Part shown: one piece after another, positions 17,720 through 26,109 of the stretch
How positions within the stretch are numbered: position 1 is the first letter of the stretch
Layout: the number at the start of each line of letters is the position of its first letter
Assembly (NCBI RefSeq): GCF_004364125.1
Contig: NZ_SNZV01000009.1
Location: forward strand, 62,001 to 126,000
Direction of reading: 5' to 3'
Length of the DNA stretch: 64,000 nt
DNA from: Sphingobacterium paludis
Lineage (GTDB): Bacteria; Bacteroidota; Bacteroidia; Sphingobacteriales; Sphingobacteriaceae
Notes under the pieces: model-generated
Database searches by the model: none
The model's input: only the letters and a program-made list of their open reading frames with translations
Told to the model about the DNA's origin: nothing
Made by a program: the position numbers and the translations under genes

Positions 17720-19105
17720 TTAGTTTTGAAACAGTTCTTCTAGGTTTTCGTAGCCGTGCAGGGCATTTGCCGGTAAGTTTTCTCCGCTTGCACCGAAGGT
17801 GTATAATGTTTCCTTCTTTTCAATAGTACATCCCGATTCGTCGTATTCGCCCGCTTGGTCTTTCAATCCTTTGTTGTTGAGATTGAAATAGCGCGCTACG
17901 AAATCGTAAACGGGCTTGCGTTTGCTGTATCCAAAATCGTGGCCATCATTAGGCAGATGCACATTGGCTACATCTGTTGTTTTTCCGTAATAACCGTATA
18001 TTTTTTGCAAATAGCCAAAATCATGTTCGGGCATATGTGCTGTCCAGTCCTTTCCATCTGAGATGACAAGCTGTGGGCGCGGTGCCGCAAAAGCCGCCAA
18101 TTCCACATTGTTGGTACCGCCGCCACTGGCGTGAATCGGCAACCCACTTTCGCAAGGACAGCCACCATAGAAATACGACGAGAGGGAAACAACAGGAATG
18201 CTTAAGGTTATGCGTTCATCCAGTGCCGTCATTAAAACTGCATGGCTGCCACCGCCGGAACCGCCGCAAATAGCCACGCGGGATGGGTCTATCGCTTGCT
18301 CCGCAAGCATATAATCCAATAAACGGATAGCTCCTAGTGTCTGCACGGTCATGGCCAAACTTTTCCGGTGATCCTCGGACTTAAATTGTAAAAGGGATTC
18401 GCCCCAAGCGAACAGGTCATAACTAACAGCGACGGCGCCCATTTTTGCTAACATGGCGCAGCGGATCTGTGCGTCTTTTCGGTAGCGGTGATCGCCCCAA
18501 TGTCCGTCCGGACTTAACACCAAGGCACTTTTACCTTTCGCTTTCTCCGGCCTGTAAATCGATCCATTCAAATAAACACCGGGTAATATTTCTAATGCAA
18601 AATTTTGCACGCTGTAACCATCAAATTTCCTTTTTGCCGTCAAGATTGGTTTTGATGCTGGCTTGGCGGGAAGTGGCGAGAGCTTAAGTGCGGTAAACAG
18701 CGCTGGCCGGATAGCTGCCTTCCTTTTCTCCCAACTTTCTTTGTCGTGATACTGTGTAGCGAGCTGATCCAAATAATCCCAACCGTCTTTGACCTCCCAA
18801 CGGTAATATTCATACGGCTTAAGTTTATATTTCTTCTCACCTTCCTTATTGACCTTTAGATCAAGCGGTGCTAATACATTGCGCAACGTTTCATCGACAT
18901 CGGTCCGGAATCGCCACATGGCATAATTTAAATATTTGTCACGCACCTGCGCTTCATCATATTTGATGGTTATCCCATAACGCTGCTCCAAGTCGCGGAG
19001 CACTTCGACCAAAGGCTTACGGTATTGATCATCTGAATTTTGCTGCGCAAAAGTGCTTGCGCTGAACAGGCTGAGCGCAATGAAGGTGACAAGGCTCTTA
19101 AACAT
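17720..19105 (-). CDS. STN/DUF4974-like domain fused to an alpha/beta-hydrolase esterase
   Basis: This 461-residue secreted protein has a signal peptide ending at STFAQ. Residues about 28-98 look like an STN or DUF4974 module (PLVEVLRDLEQRYGITIKYD, then ETLRNVLAPLDLKVNKEGEK), which is usually found in TonB-dependent receptors and FecR anti-sigma factors. After a linker (about 100-150) comes an acetylxylan-esterase/dienelactone-hydrolase-like alpha/beta hydrolase. The nucleophile serine is in AICGGSGGGSH, the acid in LVISDGKDW and the histidine in PNDGHDFGYS. Pectin carries acetyl and methyl esters, so de-esterification of pectin fragments is the likely role. The gene overlaps the SSS permease gene by 8 bp and precedes the Tat barrel gene. 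The role of the small N-terminal domain is unknown; binding a carbohydrate or cell-envelope partner is only a guess. Confidence 0.8.
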   Translation of the reverse strand: MFKSLVTFIALSLFSASTFAQQNSDDQYRKPLVEVLRDLEQRYGITIKYDEAQVRDKYLNYAMWRFRTDVDETLRNVLAPLDLKVNKEGEKKYKLKPYEYYRWEVKDGWDYLDQLATQYHDKESWEKRKAAIRPALFTALKLSPLPAKPASKPILTAKRKFDGYSVQNFALEILPGVYLNGSIYRPEKAKGKSALVLSPDGHWGDHRYRKDAQIRCAMLAKMGAVAVSYDLFAWGESLLQFKSEDHRKSLAMTVQTLGAIRLLDYMLAEQAIDPSRVAICGGSGGGSHAVLMTALDERITLSIPVVSLSSYFYGGCPCESGLPIHASGGGTNNVELAAFAAPRPQLVISDGKDWTAHMPEHDFGYLQKIYGYYGKTTDVANVHLPNDGHDFGYSKRKPVYDFVARYFNLNNKGLKDQAGEYDESGCTIEKKETLYTFGASGENLPANALHGYENLEELFQN

Positions 19106-20675
19106 GATCTATTCCTTCTTTTTGTTCCAATTTACGGTTCGCGCGCCAGCCATAGAAGTATAGGTTGGGGTCGAGATTGGGTTTTGGGTAAAACAAGCTG
19201 GCCAGATAACCGACTATAATGACGATCAAATGGCTGTACACCCCAAGCATCATCTTATTATGCGTGAAATTAAATGCCCCCAGATCCAGCAACAGGTGTT
19301 TTTCGCCAGCAAACTCGATCTCCGTGCTGCTTAGAAACGCATAGGCTGTAAAAAGAATACAGACCAAAATAGCAATGTTAACGCCTTGCTGATTGGCACG
19401 TCTGGAGAATACACCCAAGAGAAAAATCCCGACAATACCGCCAGAGAATATCGCGTACAGCGTAAAGATGATTCCAAGTATGCTCTCGCTCCCCAACTCG
19501 ATATAAATGAAGCCGATGCCCATGGAGATCAGTCCAGCGACAGCAACCATGGTACGGCTTGCTTTCAGGTATTCGTTATCCACACGGTTTGGGCGTAGCT
19601 TTTTATAGTAATCTTCTATCCCGACCGCTGCAAGAGAGTTTAAGTCGGCACTTAAGCTACAGATGGCAGCAGACACCATGGCGGCCAGTATAAATCCCAC
19701 CACACCGACAGGCAGCTGGCTCATAATAAAATACGGAAATACGCTATTGGGGCCAATGCCGTCTGGTAAGGGCTGTTGTTGGTAATACACAAATAATGCT
19801 GTTCCGATGAACATAAATAGTGACCAGACCGGAACAGTCAATAAAATACCCATCAAAGAGGCCCGGATGGCTGATTTATCTGATCGCGCTGTTAAATAGC
19901 GCTGTATTACCGTTTGATCGGTACCATATTTTTGAATGGCGTAAAACATACCGTTAATGGCCATGACAACGAAGGTCAGCCTCGTGAAGTCTAAGTCGTA
20001 GGGACCAAAGCCCGTTCGTCCATTCTCCGACGCGATGCGCCACACTTCGGGTAGGCCGCCCTGCACAGAAAATATAATCACCAGCAAACAAAGGATACCG
20101 CTGGCAAAGAGCATAAAGCCTTGAAAAACATCCAGCCATATCACCGCCTCGATACCACCCAATAAGTTTACGGTGACAATAATCAATCCCACAACAATAA
20201 TGATCCAATAGGTATGAATATCAGTCATGCTTGACAGGGCTACGGCAAGTAAATATAACACTGTACCCATACCCGAAAACTGCCGGAGTACAAAGGCAAT
20301 CGAACTGTAATAGCGTGCAAAATTGCCAAAACGCTTTTCAAAATATTCATAGGTACTTAAACCGATTACTTTACGATACAAAGGCACGATAAACCACACC
20401 GTACCCAACAGCACAATAGGCACCATTAATCCTTGCACCAATAGAATCCAATTGTTCGCGTAGCCTTCCGCAGGATAGCCTAAGAAGGTAACACTACTAA
20501 TCAAGGTGGCTAAAAGGGACATACCGATTGCCCATGACGGTACTCTTCCTTTTGCTGAAAAATAGGCTTCAGTAGATTTTTGATTCTTGGCATATTTCAA
20601 CCCGAAATATAAGGTAACCAATAAAACGGCTACGATAATACCATAATCAAAAACACTTAAAATAGGTTTATTCAT
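19098..20675 (-). CDS. Sodium/solute symporter (SSS family)
   Basis: This 525-residue permease has about 13-14 hydrophobic helices. The first is FDYGIIVAVLLVTLYFGLKY, and the family signature region WAIGMSLLATLISSVTFLGY follows near residue 50, with GGIEAVIWLDVFQG near residue 180 and SADLNSLAAVGIEDYYKKL near residue 340. These match SGLT-like Na+-coupled carriers of sugars, sialic acid or organic acids. Its start codon shares one base with the stop of the DUF1537 kinase gene and its 3' end overlaps the esterase gene by 8 bp. Its place right next to a kinase and dehydrogenase suggests that it imports the acid sugar that the cassette metabolises. Confidence 0.93.
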   Translation of the reverse strand: MNKPILSVFDYGIIVAVLLVTLYFGLKYAKNQKSTEAYFSAKGRVPSWAIGMSLLATLISSVTFLGYPAEGYANNWILLVQGLMVPIVLLGTVWFIVPLYRKVIGLSTYEYFEKRFGNFARYYSSIAFVLRQFSGMGTVLYLLAVALSSMTDIHTYWIIIVVGLIIVTVNLLGGIEAVIWLDVFQGFMLFASGILCLLVIIFSVQGGLPEVWRIASENGRTGFGPYDLDFTRLTFVVMAINGMFYAIQKYGTDQTVIQRYLTARSDKSAIRASLMGILLTVPVWSLFMFIGTALFVYYQQQPLPDGIGPNSVFPYFIMSQLPVGVVGFILAAMVSAAICSLSADLNSLAAVGIEDYYKKLRPNRVDNEYLKASRTMVAVAGLISMGIGFIYIELGSESILGIIFTLYAIFSGGIVGIFLLGVFSRRANQQGVNIAILVCILFTAYAFLSSTEIEFAGEKHLLLDLGAFNFTHNKMMLGVYSHLIVIIVGYLASLFYPKPNLDPNLYFYGWRANRKLEQKEGIDHV

Positions 20676-21814
20676 TATTTGTTAGGTTTACGTTGTGGGC
20701 CAAAGGCCCATAATTCTTCTGTCCACGGATAGCTGCCCGGCTTCAAGGTAATGGCGAGCTCCTTATCGGGGACTTCATTCCTGATTACGCCCGGCGCATG
20801 TTCCACCGTAGGTAAGAGCATCTCAATCTGTAGGGCGGCAAGCACAGCTTGTGCTGTTGCTCCGCCTTCAATAATCAGCTCTTGAGGCATATTAGGCCCC
20901 TGGAGTATAGACACCGTATCGGCCATGCTCTTGCGAATCACTTCCGCTTCGGCAACCAACCCGGGCTGCACCGCGAAAACGGCAATTTTCTTTTCGTTAA
21001 GTAAGGTGAGCAGTTTTTCAGCGACTTCCCTTTCGCTTCCTTTTCGCTGCCAATATATTATATTTTCCTGCGATAACGCGCTTATTCGTGTAACACTTTG
21101 CTCATGATTGGATCCACAGATATACAGGATCGGCCTTTTATGTAAAGAAGATTCCTGAGGTTCTACTATTTTACGCTCCGAGCGCTTATTCAACAAGGCC
21201 TCGAAGAAGGCTGCAGCACCGGCGCAGAGCGCATTTTTAGGGATATGGCCTGCCCAGCTGTATACGTCATCCCAAGATTGGGCAGCCGCTACCACCTGCT
21301 TCGCTTCTCGCTTCCACAGTAAAGGTTTTTCGACCACCGACCATTCAATTTTCCCCAGTAAATCCAATAGGTTACTGGACCGAACGGGAAACTCAGGGTC
21401 GCGCGCAAAATCGGTATCTGCGATGGGTCTACCCTGCACGAGGTACTGCTCTCCCAAGATAAGCCGATCCAGGTTGGGATTCACCGGGCTGAAGAATACA
21501 TATTCAGGCTGTAACAAAGATTGGTAATAGGCTAACTCTTCTTTGATATGTCCGCGCAAGGCAGAGTCAAATTTCAAGTAAACCCAATCCCAAGTTTTTG
21601 TATTCGGTCCTGCGAAAATAGCCGCCCGATGAGCACGGGCATCTTCTGCTTTTAGGGATCTGGAGTTGCTGTTCAACACCAGTACGTCGGCCGTAACCGA
21701 TTGGTTCAGGTGCTGGACAATTTGGCTGGACAGACCATGCCGAAGCGCGATGCCCGCTATTTCGGCGGCACCGGTCAAATCGTCTGCAATAACCAATATG
21801 GATCCCTGACTCAT
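20675..21814 (-). CDS. DUF1537 (four-carbon acid sugar) kinase
   Basis: This 379-residue cytoplasmic protein starts with the family's ILVIADDLTGAAEIAGIALR motif, where the conserved Asp pair binds substrate. The C-terminal nucleotide-binding domain ends in IIEGGATAQAVLAAL, the equivalent of the family's GGxTA motif, and LAITLKPGSYPW. Known: DUF1537 enzymes phosphorylate acid sugars such as D-threonate, L-threonate, D-erythronate or 3-oxo-isoapionate. It is somewhat shorter than the usual 410-480 residues. It lies between a PdxA-like dehydrogenase gene (2 bp) and the SSS permease gene (1-bp overlap). The kinase-PdxA pairing matches the described D-threonate/D-erythronate route in which the 4-phosphate is oxidised and decarboxylated to dihydroxyacetone phosphate. 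The true substrate here is an inference. Confidence 0.85.
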   Translation of the reverse strand: MSQGSILVIADDLTGAAEIAGIALRHGLSSQIVQHLNQSVTADVLVLNSNSRSLKAEDARAHRAAIFAGPNTKTWDWVYLKFDSALRGHIKEELAYYQSLLQPEYVFFSPVNPNLDRLILGEQYLVQGRPIADTDFARDPEFPVRSSNLLDLLGKIEWSVVEKPLLWKREAKQVVAAAQSWDDVYSWAGHIPKNALCAGAAAFFEALLNKRSERKIVEPQESSLHKRPILYICGSNHEQSVTRISALSQENIIYWQRKGSEREVAEKLLTLLNEKKIAVFAVQPGLVAEAEVIRKSMADTVSILQGPNMPQELIIEGGATAQAVLAALQIEMLLPTVEHAPGVIRNEVPDKELAITLKPGSYPWTEELWAFGPQRKPNK

Positions 21815-21816
21815 CT

Positions 21817-22845
21817 TTACTTTTTATTAGCGGCTAGTTGTACGGCTGATTCGATGGCTAAGATCATCGCGTCTGCGCTGGCTACACCTTTTCCAGCAAT
21901 CTCAAACGCTGTCCCGTGATCTACCGAGGTACGGATAATGGGTAGCCCCATGGTGATGTTGACACCCTTTACGCTATCCATTTGCTTTTTTTCCGCATTC
22001 CATTTAAAGCCGGTGAGTTTAAACGGAATATGCCCCTGGTCGTGATACATCGCGACAATACCACCGTAATGACCGGTAGCGGCTTTCGAAAACAAGGTGT
22101 CTGCCGGAACGGGACCATCCACATCGTATCCTTTCTCGCGTGCGGCTATCACTGCTGGTAATATTTCTTCATCATCTTCTGTTCCAAACAAGCCCGAGTC
22201 TCCGGCGTGCGGATTTAGGCCAGCAATACCGATCTTCAGATTTTGCTCTCCCAAACTTATCAAGCCTTGTTGCAATAACTCGACTACTTCGAGAATCCGA
22301 TCTTTTTTCACCAAATCGCAGGCTTGACGCAGCGATACGTGCGTAGACACGTGGATCACTTTCATATTATCTTCCACAAGCAACATCGCATACTTCTTCG
22401 TACCCGTATACTGCGCGTAGATCTCGGTATGTCCGGCAAAATGATGACCAGCTTCGTTAATTGACTTTTTATTAATTGGGCCCGTAACCGTCGCATCAAT
22501 AGTGCCGGCAAGGGCTAGTTCGATGACCTTGGTTACCGACTCAAAAGAAGCTTTTCCAGCTTCTGCGGAAATTTCGCCAAAGGTTACTTTCGATAGATCC
22601 GTATTTTTAAGATCAAAAACGTCTGCCGCCTTTGGGTTGAAAAGAGCGTCCGCAACATCGCTGATCGCATGAATTTCTAAAGGAATATGTAATTGCGTGG
22701 CTATCTGTTGAAACACGACGGCATCACCCACTAAAATCGGTCGGCAGATATCGCGAACGCGTGCATCTAAAAGTGCTTTTAAAGCAATTTCGGGGCCGAT
22801 ACTTGCCGGGTCACCCATCGTGATTCCTATAATAGGTTTATACAT
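21817..22845 (-). CDS. PdxA-family acid-sugar-4-phosphate dehydrogenase
   Basis: This 342-residue protein is of normal PdxA length. It has the opening IIGITMGDPASIGPEIALKA, the metal-binding histidines in HHFAGHTEIYA, LNPHAGDSG and MYHDQGHIPFK, and the terminal GTAFEIAGKGVA loop. PdxA proper makes pyridoxal phosphate from 4-phosphohydroxythreonine. The paralogue called PdxA2 oxidises D-threonate-4-phosphate or D-erythronate-4-phosphate and is encoded beside a DUF1537 kinase, as here (2 bp apart). I therefore call it the catabolic type. Its 5' end overlaps the DapA-like gene by 8 bp, so the three genes are probably translated together. The product in this pathway would be dihydroxyacetone phosphate if the substrate is a four-carbon acid. 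Confidence 0.85.
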   Translation of the reverse strand: MYKPIIGITMGDPASIGPEIALKALLDARVRDICRPILVGDAVVFQQIATQLHIPLEIHAISDVADALFNPKAADVFDLKNTDLSKVTFGEISAEAGKASFESVTKVIELALAGTIDATVTGPINKKSINEAGHHFAGHTEIYAQYTGTKKYAMLLVEDNMKVIHVSTHVSLRQACDLVKKDRILEVVELLQQGLISLGEQNLKIGIAGLNPHAGDSGLFGTEDDEEILPAVIAAREKGYDVDGPVPADTLFSKAATGHYGGIVAMYHDQGHIPFKLTGFKWNAEKKQMDSVKGVNITMGLPIIRTSVDHGTAFEIAGKGVASADAMILAIESAVQLAANKK

Positions 22846-23791
22846 GATTGACTAAATTCAGTTTAATATTTTCATTCGTGATTAAGGTTCTAAAGGCATC
22901 GACAAGAGAGCGTTCTTCTTCGATCGCCAACGCATATAATGGTGGCATCATAAACGGCTCGCACAGCCCCAACTGCTTCATCAACACCTTCAAGGCCCAT
23001 AGGGATTCCCCTAAGGATTTATTGGCTTGATAGAGGGCACCTAGCTCATCCGATTGCTTCTGCAATAGATTCGCACGCTCCGCGTCTTCTTGTTCCGCCG
23101 CGTTACACATCTCGGTATAAATTGCGGGTGCGAAGTTTCCGGAACTGGGTATGATACCATCACTACCATGCAATAGGGAATACGCACTGGCACCGGCCCA
23201 GCCCATATAATGTTTAAAATCCGTTCTGTCTTTCCACAGTTGAAGCGACTGGTCCAATCGTTCCAGACTACGCTCCGAATCTTTGATGGCTACGATCTTT
23301 GGGTGATAGCTCAAGCGATCCAAAAGATCGAGTGGAATCGACATATGTGTTGTCGCCGGAATATTATAGATGATCAGGTTATTGGGGATGGCTTCTGCCA
23401 AATCCAGGAAGTACTTTTCCATTTGCACTTCGGAGAGCTTATAGTAGGTCGGCAGGGTTGCCGCAACATCTTCCACACCCAAGCTATAAGCCAACTGGGC
23501 AAATGCGATCGAGTCTTCCAGAATATTAGAGGAGACGCCCACATATAATTTTTTATCTTGGGGTTTGTTCGCTACCGCTGCACGCAGGTAGTCTTCCTTA
23601 AAGGAAGTAGATAAGGAAGCGGATTCGCCCGTTGTTCCGAGAATAAACGGTGTCGCTCCGTTAGCATATAAATACATAAATATGCGCGCCACAGCGTCTT
23701 GATCAAGACTGAGGTCTTCATTCAACGGTGCAACGACCGGGACAATGGTCTCTTTACTCTTCATTTCTTGTTTCATATTAATAGGCGGCAT
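22838..23791 (-). CDS. DapA/NanA-family class I aldolase or dehydratase
   Basis: This protein of up to 317 residues has the family motifs LGTTGESASLS (pyruvate-binding loop), the Tyr in LIIYNIPATTH and the Schiff-base Lys in KIVAIKDSERS. The family includes dihydrodipicolinate synthase, N-acetylneuraminate lyase, 2-keto-3-deoxy-gluconate and -rhamnonate aldolases and related dehydratases. As the neighbours are an acid-sugar kinase, a PdxA-like enzyme and an alcohol dehydrogenase, a keto-deoxy-sugar-acid aldolase is likelier than lysine biosynthesis. The start is uncertain: ATG at 23791 overlaps the upstream gene by 14 bp, whereas an internal ATG at 23776 lies just after that gene's stop and fits the usual short N-terminus. 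The substrate is not known. Confidence 0.85.
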   Translation of the reverse strand: MPPINMKQEMKSKETIVPVVAPLNEDLSLDQDAVARIFMYLYANGATPFILGTTGESASLSTSFKEDYLRAAVANKPQDKKLYVGVSSNILEDSIAFAQLAYSLGVEDVAATLPTYYKLSEVQMEKYFLDLAEAIPNNLIIYNIPATTHMSIPLDLLDRLSYHPKIVAIKDSERSLERLDQSLQLWKDRTDFKHYMGWAGASAYSLLHGSDGIIPSSGNFAPAIYTEMCNAAEQEDAERANLLQKQSDELGALYQANKSLGESLWALKVLMKQLGLCEPFMMPPLYALAIEEERSLVDAFRTLITNENIKLNLVNHV

Positions 23792-24929
23792 TAAATAGGG
23801 TTATGGCATCCTGCAGAGTGACTTCTCGCGGATTATTGATTAGTAGTCTTGTTATTTTCAGGGCATCCTCTGCCATCTGGGGAATGGCTTCCCGTGGGAT
23901 ATTGACATCGCGCAAACGTGCGGGAATGCCACATGCTTTGATCAGTTCTTTTACTTTCGTTATACCTGCCTGCGCAGTTTCCTCGTCGGTAGCCTGTCTT
24001 TCACAGCCGAGCGCTATCGCTACATCGGCATAGCGTTTCGGCGCTGCCGGATAATTGTACTCCATCACATAAGGCAACAAGAGTGCATTAGATAGTCCAT
24101 GGGCAAGGTGAAACATACTGCCTAATGGATAGGATAAAGCGTGCACGGCAGCCGTATTCACAGGGCCCAAACAGAATCCGCCCAGCATACTGCCCATAGC
24201 AACTTCACTACGCGCCTGTACATTAGCGCCATTCTTCACCGCTTCCACCAAGTTGGCTGCAATAAGGCGCATACCTTCAAAAGCATACATATCGATGAAT
24301 GGCTGCGCAAATTTATTGGTATAAGCCTCTAGACAATGTGTTAACGCGTCAAGGCCTGTTGCGGCAGTAATAGCGGCGGGTACGCCTATGGTCAGTAAAG
24401 GATCTACGTAAACCGCATCGGGAACCAAGAACGGACTGATAATGCCTTTCTTTTGGTTCTCATTATCCACCAAGATCGCATTTGGCGACACTTCACTGCC
24501 TGTACCTGCTGTCGTTGGTGCACAGATGAGTCCGATTGTTCTCCCTTTTAGCAAACCGTTTCCTACGATTTCTTCCAGCGATTGGCTGTTGTTGAGCTGT
24601 GCCGCAACAAGCTTGGCCACATCCAACACGCTGCCGCCCCCGATACCAATAACCATATCGGCTTTGATCGGACTATACTGCTGCAAAATAGTGTTAAAAT
24701 CAGCAAATGATGGTTCTTGCTCGATGGTTGTATCCAACACGATCTCGATAGCATTTTCTTTCAAATGATTGCAAAAATCTGCTAACGCTCCAAGCAAGGG
24801 TTTGATCGTCATAATGATGACGGTTTTACAGCCTTGCGCAACAATATCTTCGGCTAGCTGTCCAATCACCCCGTTTCCAAAAATGAGCTTTCCTGGAAAA
24901 TTTATCTTTAATATACGCTCCGCTGACAT
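23778..24929 (-). CDS. Iron-containing alcohol dehydrogenase (FucO/group III type)
   Basis: This 383-residue cytoplasmic enzyme is of normal length. It has the NAD-binding GIGGGSVLDVAKL motif, the APTTAGTGSEVSPNAIL loop, and metal ligands in GLDALTHCLEAY (Asp and His), HALSYPL and FHLAHGLSNALL (His). The family reduces aldehydes such as lactaldehyde (FucO) or oxidises sugar alcohols and hydroxyacids. Lactaldehyde is a product of L-rhamnose or L-fucose breakdown, and this locus has two rhamnosidases, so lactaldehyde reduction is a reasonable guess. A role on a hydroxyacid is the alternative. It begins 21 bp after the sialidase-like gene, opening the cytoplasmic cassette of the unit. Confidence 0.88.
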   Translation of the reverse strand: MSAERILKINFPGKLIFGNGVIGQLAEDIVAQGCKTVIIMTIKPLLGALADFCNHLKENAIEIVLDTTIEQEPSFADFNTILQQYSPIKADMVIGIGGGSVLDVAKLVAAQLNNSQSLEEIVGNGLLKGRTIGLICAPTTAGTGSEVSPNAILVDNENQKKGIISPFLVPDAVYVDPLLTIGVPAAITAATGLDALTHCLEAYTNKFAQPFIDMYAFEGMRLIAANLVEAVKNGANVQARSEVAMGSMLGGFCLGPVNTAAVHALSYPLGSMFHLAHGLSNALLLPYVMEYNYPAAPKRYADVAIALGCERQATDEETAQAGITKVKELIKACGIPARLRDVNIPREAIPQMAEDALKITRLLINNPREVTLQDAITLFNAAY

Positions 24930-24950
24930 AAGTTTATTTCGTCTTTTATA

Positions 24951-26102
24951 TTATTCTTCTTCGGCTTTATAGGTCTCTAATGTGGGCAACTTATACCCCT
25001 TCACCGCTGGCCAAATACCATTTTTAATTTTTCTTTTTTTCAGTTTAGTGGGATCCACAACGACATGCTTCATCTTTTGCCGGCGCCAGGTGTAGACAAA
25101 ATGAAGCATGCCATCCTGCGTTTGTATCACAGCGGGGTAGGAATATTGACTGATTGGCGAATCTTCCAATATCAATACGGCGTCCCAATTTTTTCCATCC
25201 TTCGACGTGGCTACATTCAGTGGTGTACGTGCGCCTTTTGGGTTCTCTTTCGGTGGCAGCACGTGGTTATATACCAACACGTGCGTTCCGTTTTTCATTG
25301 TCACGGCGTCGGTACCTGAGTTATTATTTGGTAGCGTCGTTTTTTTAAGCGGCGACCAGGTTTCGCCGTTATCTGCTGACCAAGATTCTACGATGGCCCA
25401 GTTCCGGCTACGTGCCAAGATTTGGAGTTTGCCATTGCCATGATCCAGCACACTAGGCTGTATGGCATTGAGATCATCTTCGCCGCGTGCAATAGGCCCC
25501 ACTTTCCGCCAAGTCTTACCAAAGTCGGAGGTGATTTCGAAATGGATATTCCAACCGTTTCCCTCGGTACTGGTCGGAGCGATCAAGTTGCCATTGCTAA
25601 GTAAAACAGGCTTATTTTTTATTGGCCCTAGATAGCCCTCTGGTAGTTTTTCCGCTGCTGACCAGGTTTTGCCTCCGTCCGAAGAACGTTTCAACATGCC
25701 CCACCAAGCGGATGGCTTAGGACCGATCTTGTAGAAAAGAAGTAAATCGCCACCTGGGATTTGATAGAGCACAGGATTCCATGTAGGCAGTCTGCTTCCA
25801 TCTTCTTGCACACCATCCGCTACGGAAGCGGGAGCCGTCCAAGCGTTGTTTTCATAACGGCATACATAGATCTCTACGTCCGGATCACGCTCACGTGTAC
25901 CGCCAAAGAACGCATAGACCAGTCCGTTTTGTGCCTCCGCGAGAGTCGCGGAATGACAGGAAGGAAACGGCGCTTTATCATAGATGAATTCATCCGTTAT
26001 AATTCCTTGACGCCATTTGTAAAGCGCATTTTCCTGTGCTGTAGCCATGAAAGACACAAGCATAAACAGCATCGTCGTTATTCTTTTATCGATTGTCATC
26101 AT
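24951..26102 (-). CDS. Secreted BNR/sialidase-fold six-bladed propeller protein
   Basis: This 383-residue protein has a signal peptide (VSFMATAQ, cleaved before ENALYKW). It has Asp-box repeats of the S.D.G.TW type: KRSSDGGKTWSAAEKLP, EITSDFGKTWRKVG and WSADNGETWSPL. Other family segments are GLVYAFFGGTRERDPDVEIY and SYPAVIQTQDGMLHFVYTWRR. The fold is that of GH33-like BNR_2 proteins. In plant-cell-wall PULs such proteins are not expected to be sialidases, because pectin has no sialic acid. A role on an acidic sugar of pectin is possible but not shown. The gene sits between GH78 (7 bp upstream) and the alcohol dehydrogenase. Confidence 0.75.
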   Translation of the reverse strand: MMTIDKRITTMLFMLVSFMATAQENALYKWRQGIITDEFIYDKAPFPSCHSATLAEAQNGLVYAFFGGTRERDPDVEIYVCRYENNAWTAPASVADGVQEDGSRLPTWNPVLYQIPGGDLLLFYKIGPKPSAWWGMLKRSSDGGKTWSAAEKLPEGYLGPIKNKPVLLSNGNLIAPTSTEGNGWNIHFEITSDFGKTWRKVGPIARGEDDLNAIQPSVLDHGNGKLQILARSRNWAIVESWSADNGETWSPLKKTTLPNNNSGTDAVTMKNGTHVLVYNHVLPPKENPKGARTPLNVATSKDGKNWDAVLILEDSPISQYSYPAVIQTQDGMLHFVYTWRRQKMKHVVVDPTKLKKRKIKNGIWPAVKGYKLPTLETYKAEEE

Positions 26103-26109
26103 CTATATT

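Noticed and set aside
21817..22845. PdxA as a vitamin B6 biosynthesis gene
   Set aside because: It is coupled to a DUF1537 kinase, permease and aldolase in a pectin operon, the context of the catabolic paralogue.
24951..26102. True sialidase for sialic acid
   Set aside because: The fold is right, but no sialic acid uptake or breakdown genes are recognisable and the surrounding enzymes target pectin.
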